NCBI GenBank assembly: GCA_964617375.1
Contig: CAZTXQ010000008.1
Span: 10,261-74,260 of the forward strand
Reading direction: 5' to 3'
From: Firm-13 sp964617375
GTDB lineage: Bacteria; Bacillota; Clostridia; Saccharofermentanales; Saccharofermentanaceae
DNA: 64,000 bases
Shown piece by piece: positions 34,652 to 45,300 of the stretch. Every line of letters begins with the position of its first letter. Positions within the stretch are counted from its first letter, which is position 1. Below the pieces are notes generated by a model. It saw only the letters and a program-made list of their open reading frames with translations. It ran no database searches and had not been told where the DNA came from. A program made the translations under genes and the position numbers.

Positions 34652-34945
34652 ATGAATAGAGCAGATAAATTGTTAGCTTTTAAGGGAATAGACATTGATC
34701 TCTTAAGAGGAAGTCAAAGAAACAAGGAAATAGCAAAACTTCTTATCACAGGAATGACCTATAAACAAATTGGTGAAAAATACGGAGTATCCACTACCAG
34801 AGTCTCCGATATCACGAGCAAGTTGGCTAGGATTGCAATGCGCGAAAAAGTAGAAGATATCCCTCTGGAATGGGAATTGCGCGAGTCAGCAATATATGAG
34901 TTAAATAATATTCCTTTCGGTAGTGATACAGATTCAGGTGGTTGA
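34652..34945 (+). CDS. Small HTH protein
   Basis: A 97-residue protein behind GATTAGGAGCCCGG. It has a clear helix-turn-helix (IAKLLITGMTYKQIGEKYGV followed by STTRVSDITSKLARIA), like region 4 of sigma factors or a LuxR-type helix, but too short for either. It follows the AAA/DUF4143 gene and could regulate the palindromic promoter at 33299. No known family was recognised with certainty. The 127 bp after it hold nothing recognisable. Confidence 0.65.
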   Translation: MNRADKLLAFKGIDIDLLRGSQRNKEIAKLLITGMTYKQIGEKYGVSTTRVSDITSKLARIAMREKVEDIPLEWELRESAIYELNNIPFGSDTDSGG

Positions 34946-35072
34946 AGTTATATCGGCCAGCGCATTGCCATGATGGGGATGCCGAGCGATAACATATTAC
35001 GCGACCGCTACCCTTTCCCGGTGACCGGCGATATGCGGGTATTCCGGTACATATGCTTGCTAATTTAACTGT

Positions 35073-35678
35073 TCAGGAAGAATGGGGCGCTGCATCTGAC
35101 CATCCGTACTTGCCCATCAATTCTACAAACCGGACAGATTCTATCGAATGCGTCGTGATCTTTCCCTCCGGATTTTTGACAACCATAATTAATTCCTGCA
35201 GTCCCCGCGGACCGACGGGAATAATCATGATGCCGCCTTTACCAAGCTGTTCCAGAAGCTCTTCAGGAATTCTTCCCGCAGCCGCCGTGACGATAATTCT
35301 GTCATACGGCGCATGCTCGCTCCAGCCCAGACTTCCGTCTCCAATGAGGTAAGTGATGTTGGTATACCCCATCGAATCCAGTTTTCGCCGGGCACTATGG
35401 CCAAGTTCCGCAATACGCTCTATAGTGTATACATATTTCGAGAAATGAGCGAGGATTACTGTCTGATATCCGGAGCCTGTGCCGATTTCCAGAACACTCT
35501 TACTGCTGTCCATGCCAAGCAGCTGCGACATCTCTACAACAAGACTCGGCTGGGAAATTGTCTGCCCATATCCGATCGGGAGGGGCTCGTTGATGTCAGC
35601 CCAGATCTTATTATCGTTGTCTATGAAAAAGGACCGATCAAGGCTTCGTGCGAAATCCAGTATCTCCGGATATCCCAT
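35073..35678 (-). CDS. pcm: Protein-L-isoaspartate O-methyltransferase
   Basis: A 201-residue SAM-dependent repair methyltransferase. Start at 35678 (MGYPEILDFARSLDR) behind AAAGGAAGTGCATTCAT; upstream residues in frame are not conserved. PCMT motifs: GYGQTISQPSLV substrate region, VLEIGTGSGYQTVIL (SAM motif I), YTIERI, DGSLGW, YDRIIVTAAAGRIPE, and GIMIIPVGP. It repairs isoaspartyl residues in aged proteins. It is single; a pair of 11-bp direct repeats lies upstream. Confidence 0.85.
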   Translation of the reverse strand: MGYPEILDFARSLDRSFFIDNDNKIWADINEPLPIGYGQTISQPSLVVEMSQLLGMDSSKSVLEIGTGSGYQTVILAHFSKYVYTIERIAELGHSARRKLDSMGYTNITYLIGDGSLGWSEHAPYDRIIVTAAAGRIPEELLEQLGKGGIMIIPVGPRGLQELIMVVKNPEGKITTHSIESVRFVELMGKYGWSDAAPHSS

Positions 35679-35717
35679 ATGAATGCACTTCCTTTGATAT
35701 CCTTCGCTTGTTAAGCG

Positions 35718-35763
35718 CATCAGTGATCGTAGAATAGTAGAATCAATAATCACATCAGTGATC
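35718..35763 (-). repeat. Direct repeats upstream of pcm
   Basis: CATCAGTGATC at 35718-35728 and again at 35753-35763, 35 bp apart, in the presumed promoter region of pcm. Possibly a regulator site; the palindromic part is TGATCACTGAT-like. Confidence 0.35.
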
Positions 35764-35809
35764 AGATTATTTTTCGCAACCGTAATTGCAACTATAATTG
35801 TAACACTAA

Positions 35810-35851
35810 GACCGCTTTGTAAAGAACACTTGAGTTCCTTACAAAGCGGTC
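35810..35851. terminator. Strong hairpin between SDR and pcm
   Basis: GACCGCTTTGTAA (35810-35822) and TTACAAAGCGGTC (35839-35851) pair over 13 bp around a 16-nt loop. Follows the SDR gene on the minus strand; the T-run is weak on both strands. Confidence 0.6.
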
Positions 35852-35894
35852 CTATCTATGTCATCATCCCGGACGAATCACGAAATCATGCCCT

Positions 35895-36716
35895 TTAGTA
35901 ACTTGTCCAGCCACCGTCTGTCTGGAAGGTAGCACCGGAGATATGGGAGGCATCATCGGACGCCAGGTAAAGAATCGGCGCGGCTTGTTCATATGCTTTG
36001 GCTTCCCTTTTAAAGAGTGATTCCGTTTTCTGAGAAACCATTGCACTGGCCATCGCGGGGTCCATACCTGCGGCAATTGCTTCCTGTATCTTGGTCATGA
36101 CATAAAGCTTGGCGGCGTCAACCATGGGGGTATCCGTCTGATCCGGATTGACGGAATTTACGCGGATACCTAATTTGGTGTAGTCGCATGCAAGATTCTT
36201 CGTCAGGCCGTTGACGGCGTGCTTGGAAGATACGTAAGCCGGTGTACCGGGAAAACCGACAAGTCCCGCTACGGATGCCGTATTTACGATGACGCCGCGT
36301 CCCTGAACGATGAAATGCTGCAGTTCATATTTGCATGAGAAGAAGACGGAGTAGTAGTTGTTCTTCATCACGTAGTCCATGTCCTCGGCCGGCATTTCAT
36401 GGCATTTATTGGGAATGCCCATGACACCTGCATTGTTGATCGCTATGTCAAGGCGGTCAAAGTGTTCGATCGTTCTAGCCACCATTTCTTTGGAAGCTTC
36501 TTCTTCGCTTAAATCCAGATGGAGAAAAATAGCGTCTCCGCCAAGCGATGTGATCTTGGCGAGTGTTTCTTCGCCTTCTTTTTTGAGCCTGTCAACCAGA
36601 ACTACTTTGGCGCCTTCTTCGGCGGCCCGACTGGCCGTCGCAGCACCAATACCTCTGGCGCCGCCTGTAACAATCATGACTTTTCCGGCAAATCTGCCAT
36701 TCAACTTTTCGCTCAT
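35895..36716 (-). CDS. SDR family oxidoreductase
   Basis: A 273-residue short-chain dehydrogenase. Start at 36716 (MSEKLNGRFAGK) behind AAGGAGGTCCT. Motifs: cofactor loop TGGARGIG near 18-25, Asp at LVDRL (NAD preference), NNAG, catalytic Ser in NTASVAG, Tyr and Lys in YVSSK. It is a classical SDR with a C-terminal FQTDGGWTS loop. Substrate unknown: sugar alcohols, steroids and keto acids are all possible. Not in an obvious operon. Confidence 0.9.
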   Translation of the reverse strand: MSEKLNGRFAGKVMIVTGGARGIGAATASRAAEEGAKVVLVDRLKKEGEETLAKITSLGGDAIFLHLDLSEEEASKEMVARTIEHFDRLDIAINNAGVMGIPNKCHEMPAEDMDYVMKNNYYSVFFSCKYELQHFIVQGRGVIVNTASVAGLVGFPGTPAYVSSKHAVNGLTKNLACDYTKLGIRVNSVNPDQTDTPMVDAAKLYVMTKIQEAIAAGMDPAMASAMVSQKTESLFKREAKAYEQAAPILYLASDDASHISGATFQTDGGWTSY

Positions 36717-36953
36717 AGGACCTCCTTCAATGGAATACGTTTGCATTGCGGTTGATACGGCGCGGCGAAGTAACGGCATGTTCGAACTCATGTGCATCAT
36801 TATGGATCAGTGAGAAATAAAATTCTACAAGCTAATACGATGCCACGTTTAGCATCAATATAATCCCTAAATATTGAAAAGTAAAATATAATTGATAAGA
36901 GCGGCCTGAACATCTGGCCGCCCGGATTAATTGCCACCGAAATTGGATGTTTA

Positions 36954-38222
36954 TTACAACACTACACGCAAAGAAAAGATCCCGTCTTCAGCCTCGAACT
37001 GGCATGTGCCATTCAGTTTGGCGGTCATATACTGAATACTCTGAGTGCCCAAACCATGCCCTGTCACATTGGTGACAGGCAGACCGTTTACGAAGACAGG
37101 GGGGGTGGAATAGGCGTTGTTTATTAACAGCAGAAGCTTATCATTTTTCATGTGCAGCTTAAGGCAGATTGTGCGGCTTTCATCGGCTGTCTCTGAAACG
37201 GCGTTGAGGGCGTTTTCCAGTCCGTTGGACAATATGGAAGTGAACTCCAGTTCCGGACAAGGGAGTTCTGCCGGGATCGCAACACTGGCATCGAACAGGA
37301 TATTATTGTCGGCCATTCTATTTTTATAGGAGGACAGAACCATATTAACGAGATTGTTTTCACAGTATCGATGCACGACGGTTTGATCAGTGACTTCAAT
37401 AATACCTTGGATATACTCTTGTGCCTTTTTATACTCCTTGTTTTCAATCATGGCAGATATACTGCTTAGGAAATGCCTCATATCATGCCGGATCAGGGAA
37501 ATCTCATATTTGGAGCGCTGGATCTCTTCGATTTCCTTGATGGATTGTGCCATTTGAATCGACATCAGCTTCTCCAGCTGCTCGGCGGCACATTTCTCTT
37601 CATACTCTCTTAAATAGAAAACGTTGAACAGAAGATAGGCAATGCACAGCATGAACGGCAAAAACTCGAATACGACGTGGGAACCGTCGTAAAGAAGGTT
37701 GGTATAAACGGTGGTTATATAGTCGAAGAGATAATACACAGTTGGCAGCATTCCCAGCATAATGAGTTCTTTCGTGGATTTGGTCAGTATGAGCGCAACC
37801 GATTTCGAAGCATGCCGGACGATCCCGTACCAGATCGGGATTGTTGCCAGGATGCGGGCGGCGTACATGGTCCAAAGCTGATGACTGAACGACATTGCGA
37901 GCAATCCAAACCATTTGCTGATCTGACAGAAAAGATAGGCAGACATGATCGCAAATATGGTGGGAAGCAGCTTGCGCTTGAAACGGAACGTGAAAAGCAG
38001 CAGTAAGGGCAGATGTGTTATAAACGGATAAATCATCTCCGTGAATTTCATATCCAGAAAAGAAAGAGAAAGCAATTGAAGTAAAAGGGCGCCCGTCCCA
38101 AAAAGGATAAAAACCGAATTGTTTTCTTTATTGAGGCGGATGCCAAGAAAAGCCGCGGAAGCATAGATCCCGAAGAACAATAGGACACTAAAGTTGATAA
38201 CGCTTAAAACACTCTCAAGCAT
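36954..38222 (-). CDS. AgrC-type GHKL sensor histidine kinase
   Basis: A 422-residue kinase. The N-terminal half has six to seven helices (ILFGTGALLLQLLSLSF, LLPTIFAIMSAYLFCQ), as in peptide-pheromone sensors. A coiled linker (KEIEEIQRSKYEIS) leads to the phosphoacceptor region LIRHDMRHFLSS and a GHKL ATPase with N-box LSNGLENALNAV and G-box VTGHGLGTQSI. It starts 3 bp after the response regulator gene; on the minus strand the order is regulator then kinase. It probably senses a peptide; see the 25-residue frame at 39156. Confidence 0.88.
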   Translation of the reverse strand: MLESVLSVINFSVLLFFGIYASAAFLGIRLNKENNSVFILFGTGALLLQLLSLSFLDMKFTEMIYPFITHLPLLLLFTFRFKRKLLPTIFAIMSAYLFCQISKWFGLLAMSFSHQLWTMYAARILATIPIWYGIVRHASKSVALILTKSTKELIMLGMLPTVYYLFDYITTVYTNLLYDGSHVVFEFLPFMLCIAYLLFNVFYLREYEEKCAAEQLEKLMSIQMAQSIKEIEEIQRSKYEISLIRHDMRHFLSSISAMIENKEYKKAQEYIQGIIEVTDQTVVHRYCENNLVNMVLSSYKNRMADNNILFDASVAIPAELPCPELEFTSILSNGLENALNAVSETADESRTICLKLHMKNDKLLLLINNAYSTPPVFVNGLPVTNVTGHGLGTQSIQYMTAKLNGTCQFEAEDGIFSLRVVL

Positions 38223-38224
38223 GC

Positions 38225-38947
38225 CTACACATCCTTTTCATTGAACATAAAAGAAAAATACGCGTTCTGAAAAGCTTTTCCGGAGCCTCGGGCAATGGGA
38301 ACGCAGCCGCCGGATTTCATTTTTATCTCGGATTGACTAAAAGAATTGACTTGGGACATGGATATGATGTAGCTTCGATGGCATTTAAAAAATCCATCTT
38401 TTGTCAGAAGCTTATTTTCGAAAACACGTAAGTGCTCCGTACTTGTCAGAGAGCGGCCTGACCGGAGAAAGAAGATCACATTTTTGTTTTGTGCCTCAAT
38501 ATATTCGATTTCATGCAGATGAATTTTGTGATAACCATCGGTGCTTTTCAGAAGAAGGTGTTCGGACTTCTCCTCAAGTGCCGCCGTGCAATCGTTTAGG
38601 ACCTCCGAAAGCTGTTTATCGCTGAACGGCTTTAAAATATAGCCGTTTGCTTTCACAGAATAGGATTCCAGTGCAAATTCGGGGGAGGACGTTAAAAAAA
38701 CGATTTTGACTGCCTTGTCAATCTCTCGAATCTCTCGCGCGGTATCCATTCCATTTAGAAGGGACATCATGATGTCCAGAAAAACGATATCCGTCCTCGT
38801 CCGGCGAATGCTTTGTAAAAGCGCATCCCCGTTATCGAAACAGCCGATTTGTACAGGTATGCTGCATCTCTCCGACCATTGCTCAATCATACGTCTGGTG
38901 CTGTCAAGGCATTGTACTTCGTCATCGCAAATGGCAAGTCGGATCAT
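38225..38947 (-). CDS. LytTR-family response regulator
   Basis: A 240-residue regulator; start at 38947 (MIRLAICDDEVQ) behind AGAGGGACAGC. Receiver with acidic pocket DDE, phospho-Asp in IVFLDIMMS (about residue 58), Lys in YILKPF. DNA-binding LytTR domain: STDGYHKIHLHEIEYIEAQN, FFKCHRSYIISMSQVNSF. LytTR regulators typically control extracellular products and quorum sensing. It is transcribed with the kinase from a promoter at 38983-39011 and diverges from the surface protein. Confidence 0.9.
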   Translation of the reverse strand: MIRLAICDDEVQCLDSTRRMIEQWSERCSIPVQIGCFDNGDALLQSIRRTRTDIVFLDIMMSLLNGMDTAREIREIDKAVKIVFLTSSPEFALESYSVKANGYILKPFSDKQLSEVLNDCTAALEEKSEHLLLKSTDGYHKIHLHEIEYIEAQNKNVIFFLRSGRSLTSTEHLRVFENKLLTKDGFFKCHRSYIISMSQVNSFSQSEIKMKSGGCVPIARGSGKAFQNAYFSFMFNEKDV

Positions 38948-38982
38948 GCTGTCCCTCTTTCTTCTATACCCAGTTGATCTAT

Positions 38983-39011
38983 ATATTATCAGTGACAATT
39001 AATTTTATCAA
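38983..39011 (-). promoter_or_regulatory. Promoter of the LytTR/AgrC operon
   Basis: On the minus strand TTGATA (39011-39006), 17-bp spacer, TAATAT (38988-38983). About 30 nt before the regulator start. Confidence 0.45.
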
Positions 39012-39155
39012 TTGGGTACGCCCCGAATCGTTTTGGTCAAAATCCGGTTGCAATTGGCACCCGTAAAATGACATTTCGCGACAAGGAACGCTGTCACAAG
39101 ACACAGATGATAATATCAAATTTGACTACATAAAAATAGCGGGGAGAGCAGTTTC

Positions 39156-39233
39156 ATGATAAAAAGAGCAATGGGTTTATGGATTACAGCAGATCTGATA
39201 CTGATGCTGCTGCCTGCCATGGTATCGGCTTAG
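39156..39233 (+). CDS. Putative 25-residue secreted or signal peptide
   Basis: ATG at 39156 behind GGGGAGAGCAGTTTC, TAG at 39231. Residues: basic MIKR start, hydrophobic core (WITADLILMLLP) and a signal-peptidase-like end AMVSA directly before the stop. It resembles the signal peptide of the next gene (LVPSAIVSA). So it is either a decayed duplicate of that start or a real small peptide; its position between an AgrC-type sensor and the surface protein makes a pheromone or leader role conceivable, but no AgrB-type peptidase is seen. Confidence 0.45.
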   Translation: MIKRAMGLWITADLILMLLPAMVSA

Positions 39234-39331
39234 CAAGAATTTGTTAAGGGATCTTACCTGAAAAGAACTGAGGAATTGATTTGTTTAAACATTGGAAATA
39301 TTGATAAACATTGCCATGGAGGGATACGAAA

Positions 39332-42300
39332 ATGTTAAGAAAGAAGCATCGTTTTTTGGCTGTTCTGGCTGCCCTGTCTATTTTAATGAGTCTGGTGCCG
39401 TCTGCAATTGTTTCGGCTGCAGAAACGGAAAACGTTGATATCCGGGTTGATCAGGATGACCTTCTGGATATTGTACTGACTCTTGGAAAAACAGATACAA
39501 ATGTAGCATCCGTTGAGGCGGATCTTATTGCTGCGCTTGTTGCGAAAGGCGTTCCGCTCGATAAAATAAACATCCAGGCCGTCGAATCCAGTGCCGTCAG
39601 TGCAGGGAATACGTCATCCGGCTGGGAGGTCTATGACCATACCAACAACAGCGGTTCGGCGATTCAATACTATCGCCCATACTATGGCGAAGTAAATGGC
39701 AACTATAACCTTAACAATCACATTGCCGTAACAACAGGAGTACAGACCAATATTGATTTCTATGGATACGGTGCACCGGCATATAAAGATTTTATGTATA
39801 TGCCAAATGATGATTATGGCAAGAAGACGTTTAATTTTACGATTCAGGAAGACGTCTTCTATGACGCACTTAACGGAGCTGGTTTTCTATTTAATACGAA
39901 AATGACACCGACAACAGATATGGCAAACAGGATGATGTCCGGTTATCTGCTGTTTTTTCAATACCCGTACGGCGGAGCCCCGACGGCTTATGTGTATAAA
40001 TTTACGAATGTTAATGTCAACACTTTCCATAACGACCAATATACGGATATCCAGTCATATGCCGGGTTTACACCGATCGCATCCTTTGCTGTAGGAACGG
40101 AAAAAACCCGTACTATCAAGATCGAAGCATCGGCCGATTCTCTCAAAATGTGGTATAACTCCACAACGCCCGCCCAGTGGACCTTAAGCGGAACTTCGAC
40201 CAAAACGGATACGGTTCCTCTCGCCACGGACTTTGGCTCCTATGGCTTTGGTCCGCTCGTCGGATACCTGTCCCATGGCTGCGCTCAGCCTACGCACTTT
40301 GCCTTTAACAATGTCACAATGAGTACGGAATCGACTCGCCGCTTCTCTGAGGTTATTCGGGAACCGGAGTGGCGCGAAAATTCGAAGCGTTTTATTATAA
40401 ATGCCGAGGATGGTGCGGTCGCGGACTTCTCTGATCCGGTTGCCCTGGGCGAAATTCTGACAAGGCTCGGAAACGAAGATATCAATTACATCGGTTGGGG
40501 TAAAAATGCAGCCGACGGCTTGGGGTTCATCTCCAAAAATGATGGCAATGGAACCTATGTCGATAAAACGGCAGGAGTTACCGACACCTATGCAGAACAG
40601 ATTGACGCGCTTGCAACTTATATTTATAACAATTATATAGACGGCGTACAAAATGATACCGACTGGCTCTTATACGGCAATCCAAACACCATGACCATTA
40701 CGCCCGAATCCGAGCAGACCAATACCATCGATCAGGATTGGCCGAACGGCAAATGGAGAATTGAACATAACGAGAATTATTTCGAGAATTCGACCGGTGT
40801 AGCCCTCTATGACGGCCAGTATCTGAACAATCTGGACATATCCTTTGTCGAGACAGGAAAATACGATATCTACTACAAGGATGTTCTGTTGAAATCCGTA
40901 TATGTACATCGAAGCCCGATAGCCGGATTCGATGTCAGCGTCAATGCGAGTTATGCAGTCACCATTACCGACACCGCATACGATCCGGATCGGGAGTCTG
41001 ACGTTGATAAGGGAATCCAGTCGACGTCCTGGGCGTACAGGGAAACCAATGCAACGACCTGGATTGAGGGTCAGCCGACAACCTTGCAGGCCGACAAAAA
41101 TTACGTGATCCGTCAGATTGTTGTCGATCAGCAGGGAGTACAGGGTAATCCGTTCTACCGCTATGTCTCCACGTCTTCTGTCAGTACGGCAAAGCCTGTT
41201 GCCGAGTTTACAATGACACCCGGACGACTGTTGACGTACCAGTCAGAAACCGTTCAATATTCCGATACATCCTATGATCCGCAGGGTTCTCTGATTACGG
41301 AGCAGACATGGACAATAACACGCGACGGTACGTCCGTTTATACCGGTTCAACCCTGAAAACCAGTTTCTCGGGCAGTCCGGCCGGCACTTACAAAATTGC
41401 ATTGAAGGTCAAAAATGCAAATAACGTCTGGTCAGAGGAAGTTGCCCGCTATCTTGTTGTTGTCCGCGACACGACAGCTCCGTCTGTATCATGCGATACG
41501 GCAGCAAACACGTTTAACACAGCAAAGACCGTGAAGGTAAGCGTTCTGGATGAAGCGGGCGGAAGCGGATTCAGCTCGCGATACAGTGTCGTCGATACGT
41601 CCGCCGCTACACCTGCAACATGGGGATCCATGGGAACAAACGCTGCATTCAGTGTTGCGCTATCCACGCCCGGAACATGGTATGTACATGTGAAGGCACT
41701 TGATTACGCAGGCAACCAGACGATCAGTACTTTTGGACCATTTGCGATTGTGGATAACCAGGCGCCGTCTGCACCGTCCATCACAGTGGTACCGGAATAT
41801 ACCGATGGGACATGGGTCACTTCCTCTTTGGCAGTGATAGCATCCGGTTCCACAGACGATTTTACGGCGATAGATAATCTGAGATATTATTATTCTGTCA
41901 ACGGAGGGGCAAATTACTACCCCGGAAATAATGTCATATTTACAAATGAAGGAGTACAGACGGTCTATTTCATGGTTAGAGACGAATCCGGCAATTTTAG
42001 TTCTGCCGCTTCAAAAGTGGTGAAAATCGACTTCAGTGCTCCTGCGGTACCGGATTATTCGGCCGTATCCAACAGCCTCTCATATGTCGCAGGTACCTGG
42101 GCAACCAGTCCCGTAGAGTTCACGCTGTCCGGATCTTCGGACGCAATCAGCGCAGTGGCTGGATATGAGTATAGAATCGACGGCGGACTCTGGCAAAACG
42201 GATCCACGGCTGTTCTAAGTTCATCGGGGAAGTATAGCATTGAATACCGTTCCGTCGATTTGGCGGGAAATTACTCGGACATCGGATCAAGCTCGATCTG

Positions 42301-45300
42301 GCTTGATACGGACGCACCCTCTGCGCCTGCCGTGTCAACAACGACAACCTATACGGAGGGTACCTGGACAACCACATCCTTGACGCTGGAAGCTGCCGGA
42401 TCTCTTGATAATATGACGCCTGCCGGAAATCTGGTGTATGAGTATTCACTTGACGGCGTAACCTTCAGCGCAGGCAAGAGCGTGACAATATCGAATGACG
42501 GAACCTATACTGTATATTTCAGGGTAACGGATGAAGCAGGGCTGTCATGCTCCGTCGTATCCCGTACCGTGAAAATCGATGGCACCGCACCGACACTTCC
42601 GATCTATGCAGCAACTGAAAACGGTGGAAATTACGCATCCGGAGTCTGGGCAACAAGTCCTGTTACCTTTACACTGTCCGGCTCCGTTGACATGGACAGT
42701 ACGGTTGCCGGTTATCAATACAGAATCAATGGCGGCGAATGGCAGTCCGGCGATACCGCTGTGCTCTCTAATCCGGGGAAAAGTGTTATAGAATACTATT
42801 CCTTTGATGTTGCGGGCAACAGCTCGACGACAGGTACAAGCGATATCTGGATTGATATGCAGGCACCAACTGCTCCGCAAGTTGGTTTTAGTCCTGATTA
42901 CACCGAGGGAGCCTGGTCAGCCCTTCCCATCACGGTTTCCGCCTCCGGTTCCACGGATGATTTAACGTCTTCGGATAGACTTAAATACATGTATTCGCTT
43001 GACGGAGCTCCGTATGAAGCCGGAAGTGTTGTGCCCGTTGATACAAACGGATCACACACAATCAGTTTCAAAGTTGTTGATGACGCAGGTCTCGAGAGTT
43101 TGGTCGTGACACGCACCGTGAACGTTGACACCACAGCACCAAGCCAGCCTGTCTATGCGGCTGTTGCCGGAAGTTCAGCATACACAGCCGCAACATGGGC
43201 AAGAGAAGCCGTGACATTTACCCTTTCGGGCGCCACGGATGAAGGCGGAAGCCAGGTTGCAGGCTATGAGTATCGTATTGACGGCGGTGCATGGCAGTCG
43301 GGCAATACGGCCGTTCTTTCTGTAACCGGTAAGTATTCTATTGAATATCGTTCTGTAGACGCAGCCGGAAATTATTCTGCGGTTGGAACCGGCGAGATCT
43401 GGGTCGACACGGTTGCACCTGCTGATCCGACAATAAACACATCGGTCAAGTATACAGACGGAACGTGGACAAACACACCGATCACTCTGACCGCCATCGG
43501 ATCGACCGATGATTACACGGATGAAGCGAATCTGGTATACAGTTACTCGATCAATGGAGCGGACTATGTAACGGGGAGCAGCGTTGCGATCTCAAATGAC
43601 GGTATTTATAGTGTCTGCTTTAAAGTCACGGATGAGGCGGGGAATGACAGTCAGGCCGTGCCCTTCACTGTGAAGCTTGACGCATCTGCACCTTCCGTAC
43701 CAGTTTATAAGGCACAGGCTGACGGCCTCAATTACGTGGAATCAACCTGGTCGACTCATCCGGTTTTATTTACCCTGTCAGGAGCAGTGGACCAGGGCGG
43801 CAGCACCATTGCCGGCTACGAATACAAAATTGACGACGGTGCCTGGCAGTCGGGCGATACAGGTTCCTTGAACGGATCGGGTAAGTACAAGATCACGTAC
43901 CGCTCATTGGATGCCGCCGGCAATTATTCTCCCTCGGTATCAAGCGAAATCTGGATTGATTTGGAAGCCCCGACAAATCCGGTAATCACAATCAAAAAGG
44001 TCAACGGGGATGTGCTCTCCAAGATTCTGAACTTCGCTACGTTCCGCGTTTTCTTTAACGAGGAAATTGAAGTCACGATTACAACGGATGACGCAACCAG
44101 CGGAATAGCACATCTCTTCTGGAAAACCGGAGAGAATGAGGTCTTGCAGTCAACAGATGCCGGCACAGTGACTTTCCGAATTCCACTGGATTACAAAGAG
44201 AAGATTTCTGCCTTCAGCGAAGATGTATCCGGGCTTATATCCGGTACGAGTGTGAGCGACGGCGTGATCCTGGAAGATGATTTGCCTGTAATGTCGATTG
44301 TATTGGATCCGGATTCATCCATGGACCTGTTCAAATTCGATCTCGTTGTCAGTGATACGGGTTCCGGAATTAAAACGATCACATATACCCTTGGCAACAG
44401 TGGTGAAAAGATCGTAGATCTTGTTGAGGGACAGACTGCACCGGTAACGCTGAACACAATCAATCTTTCGATATCGGGTATTGGAATGACTCGTGAGAGC
44501 TTCCTTCTTAATGTGGATGTACTGGATCTCGCGGGCAATCACATGACCTCTTCCGTTGATTTAATGCCGCTTTTTCTCAAAGATCAGCTGAAGAAACTGC
44601 CCAATCCGGAAACGGCAACGCAGAAGGATAAAGAGGAACATGCGTCAGATATTCTCGGAGCAATCCGCCTGATCAATCTTCTGACAGATGATGAGAGAAA
44701 AGGTGTTTCCCAAGAGGATGTCCGAAAGCTGGACGATCTCATTAATTATCTAAACCCGAACCTGGTAATCATCTCCAAAGATGCGGCATCCGGTGCGGCT
44801 GCAGACAGGATTGGAACCAGCGTCAAAATTGCAGAACTCAACAATTCGAAGATAAATCTCATCACGCTTGCACTGAAAGCAACCCCGTATACGGCGGAAT
44901 CGATGCCGGGCTATGTGTCAGCTGTTCAGAACACTTTGAAGACTGGCAATAAAGACGTATTGATTGCTTATGACATTTACTTGTTGAAAACATTCACGGA
45001 CGCTGACGGGAAAACAACGAGTGAGCATGTGCTGAACAAGGATATTAATAGCACACTTACGGTTCGCATTCCTCTGCCCAGTGAATACGAGAAAAAGACA
45101 GCACTAAGTGTCATTCACATTGCAGAAAATGGCGACATTACCTCGATGAATGCTGCGATCGTGACGGTAGACGGACAGAAGTATTTACAATTCGAAACCG
45201 GGCACTTCTCTTCCTATGCTGTCATTGCAGATGCACAAAAGGCGATTACGAAGACCGGTGAACAGGGTGGTATCCGCACGCATGAAATCATAGCAATCAC

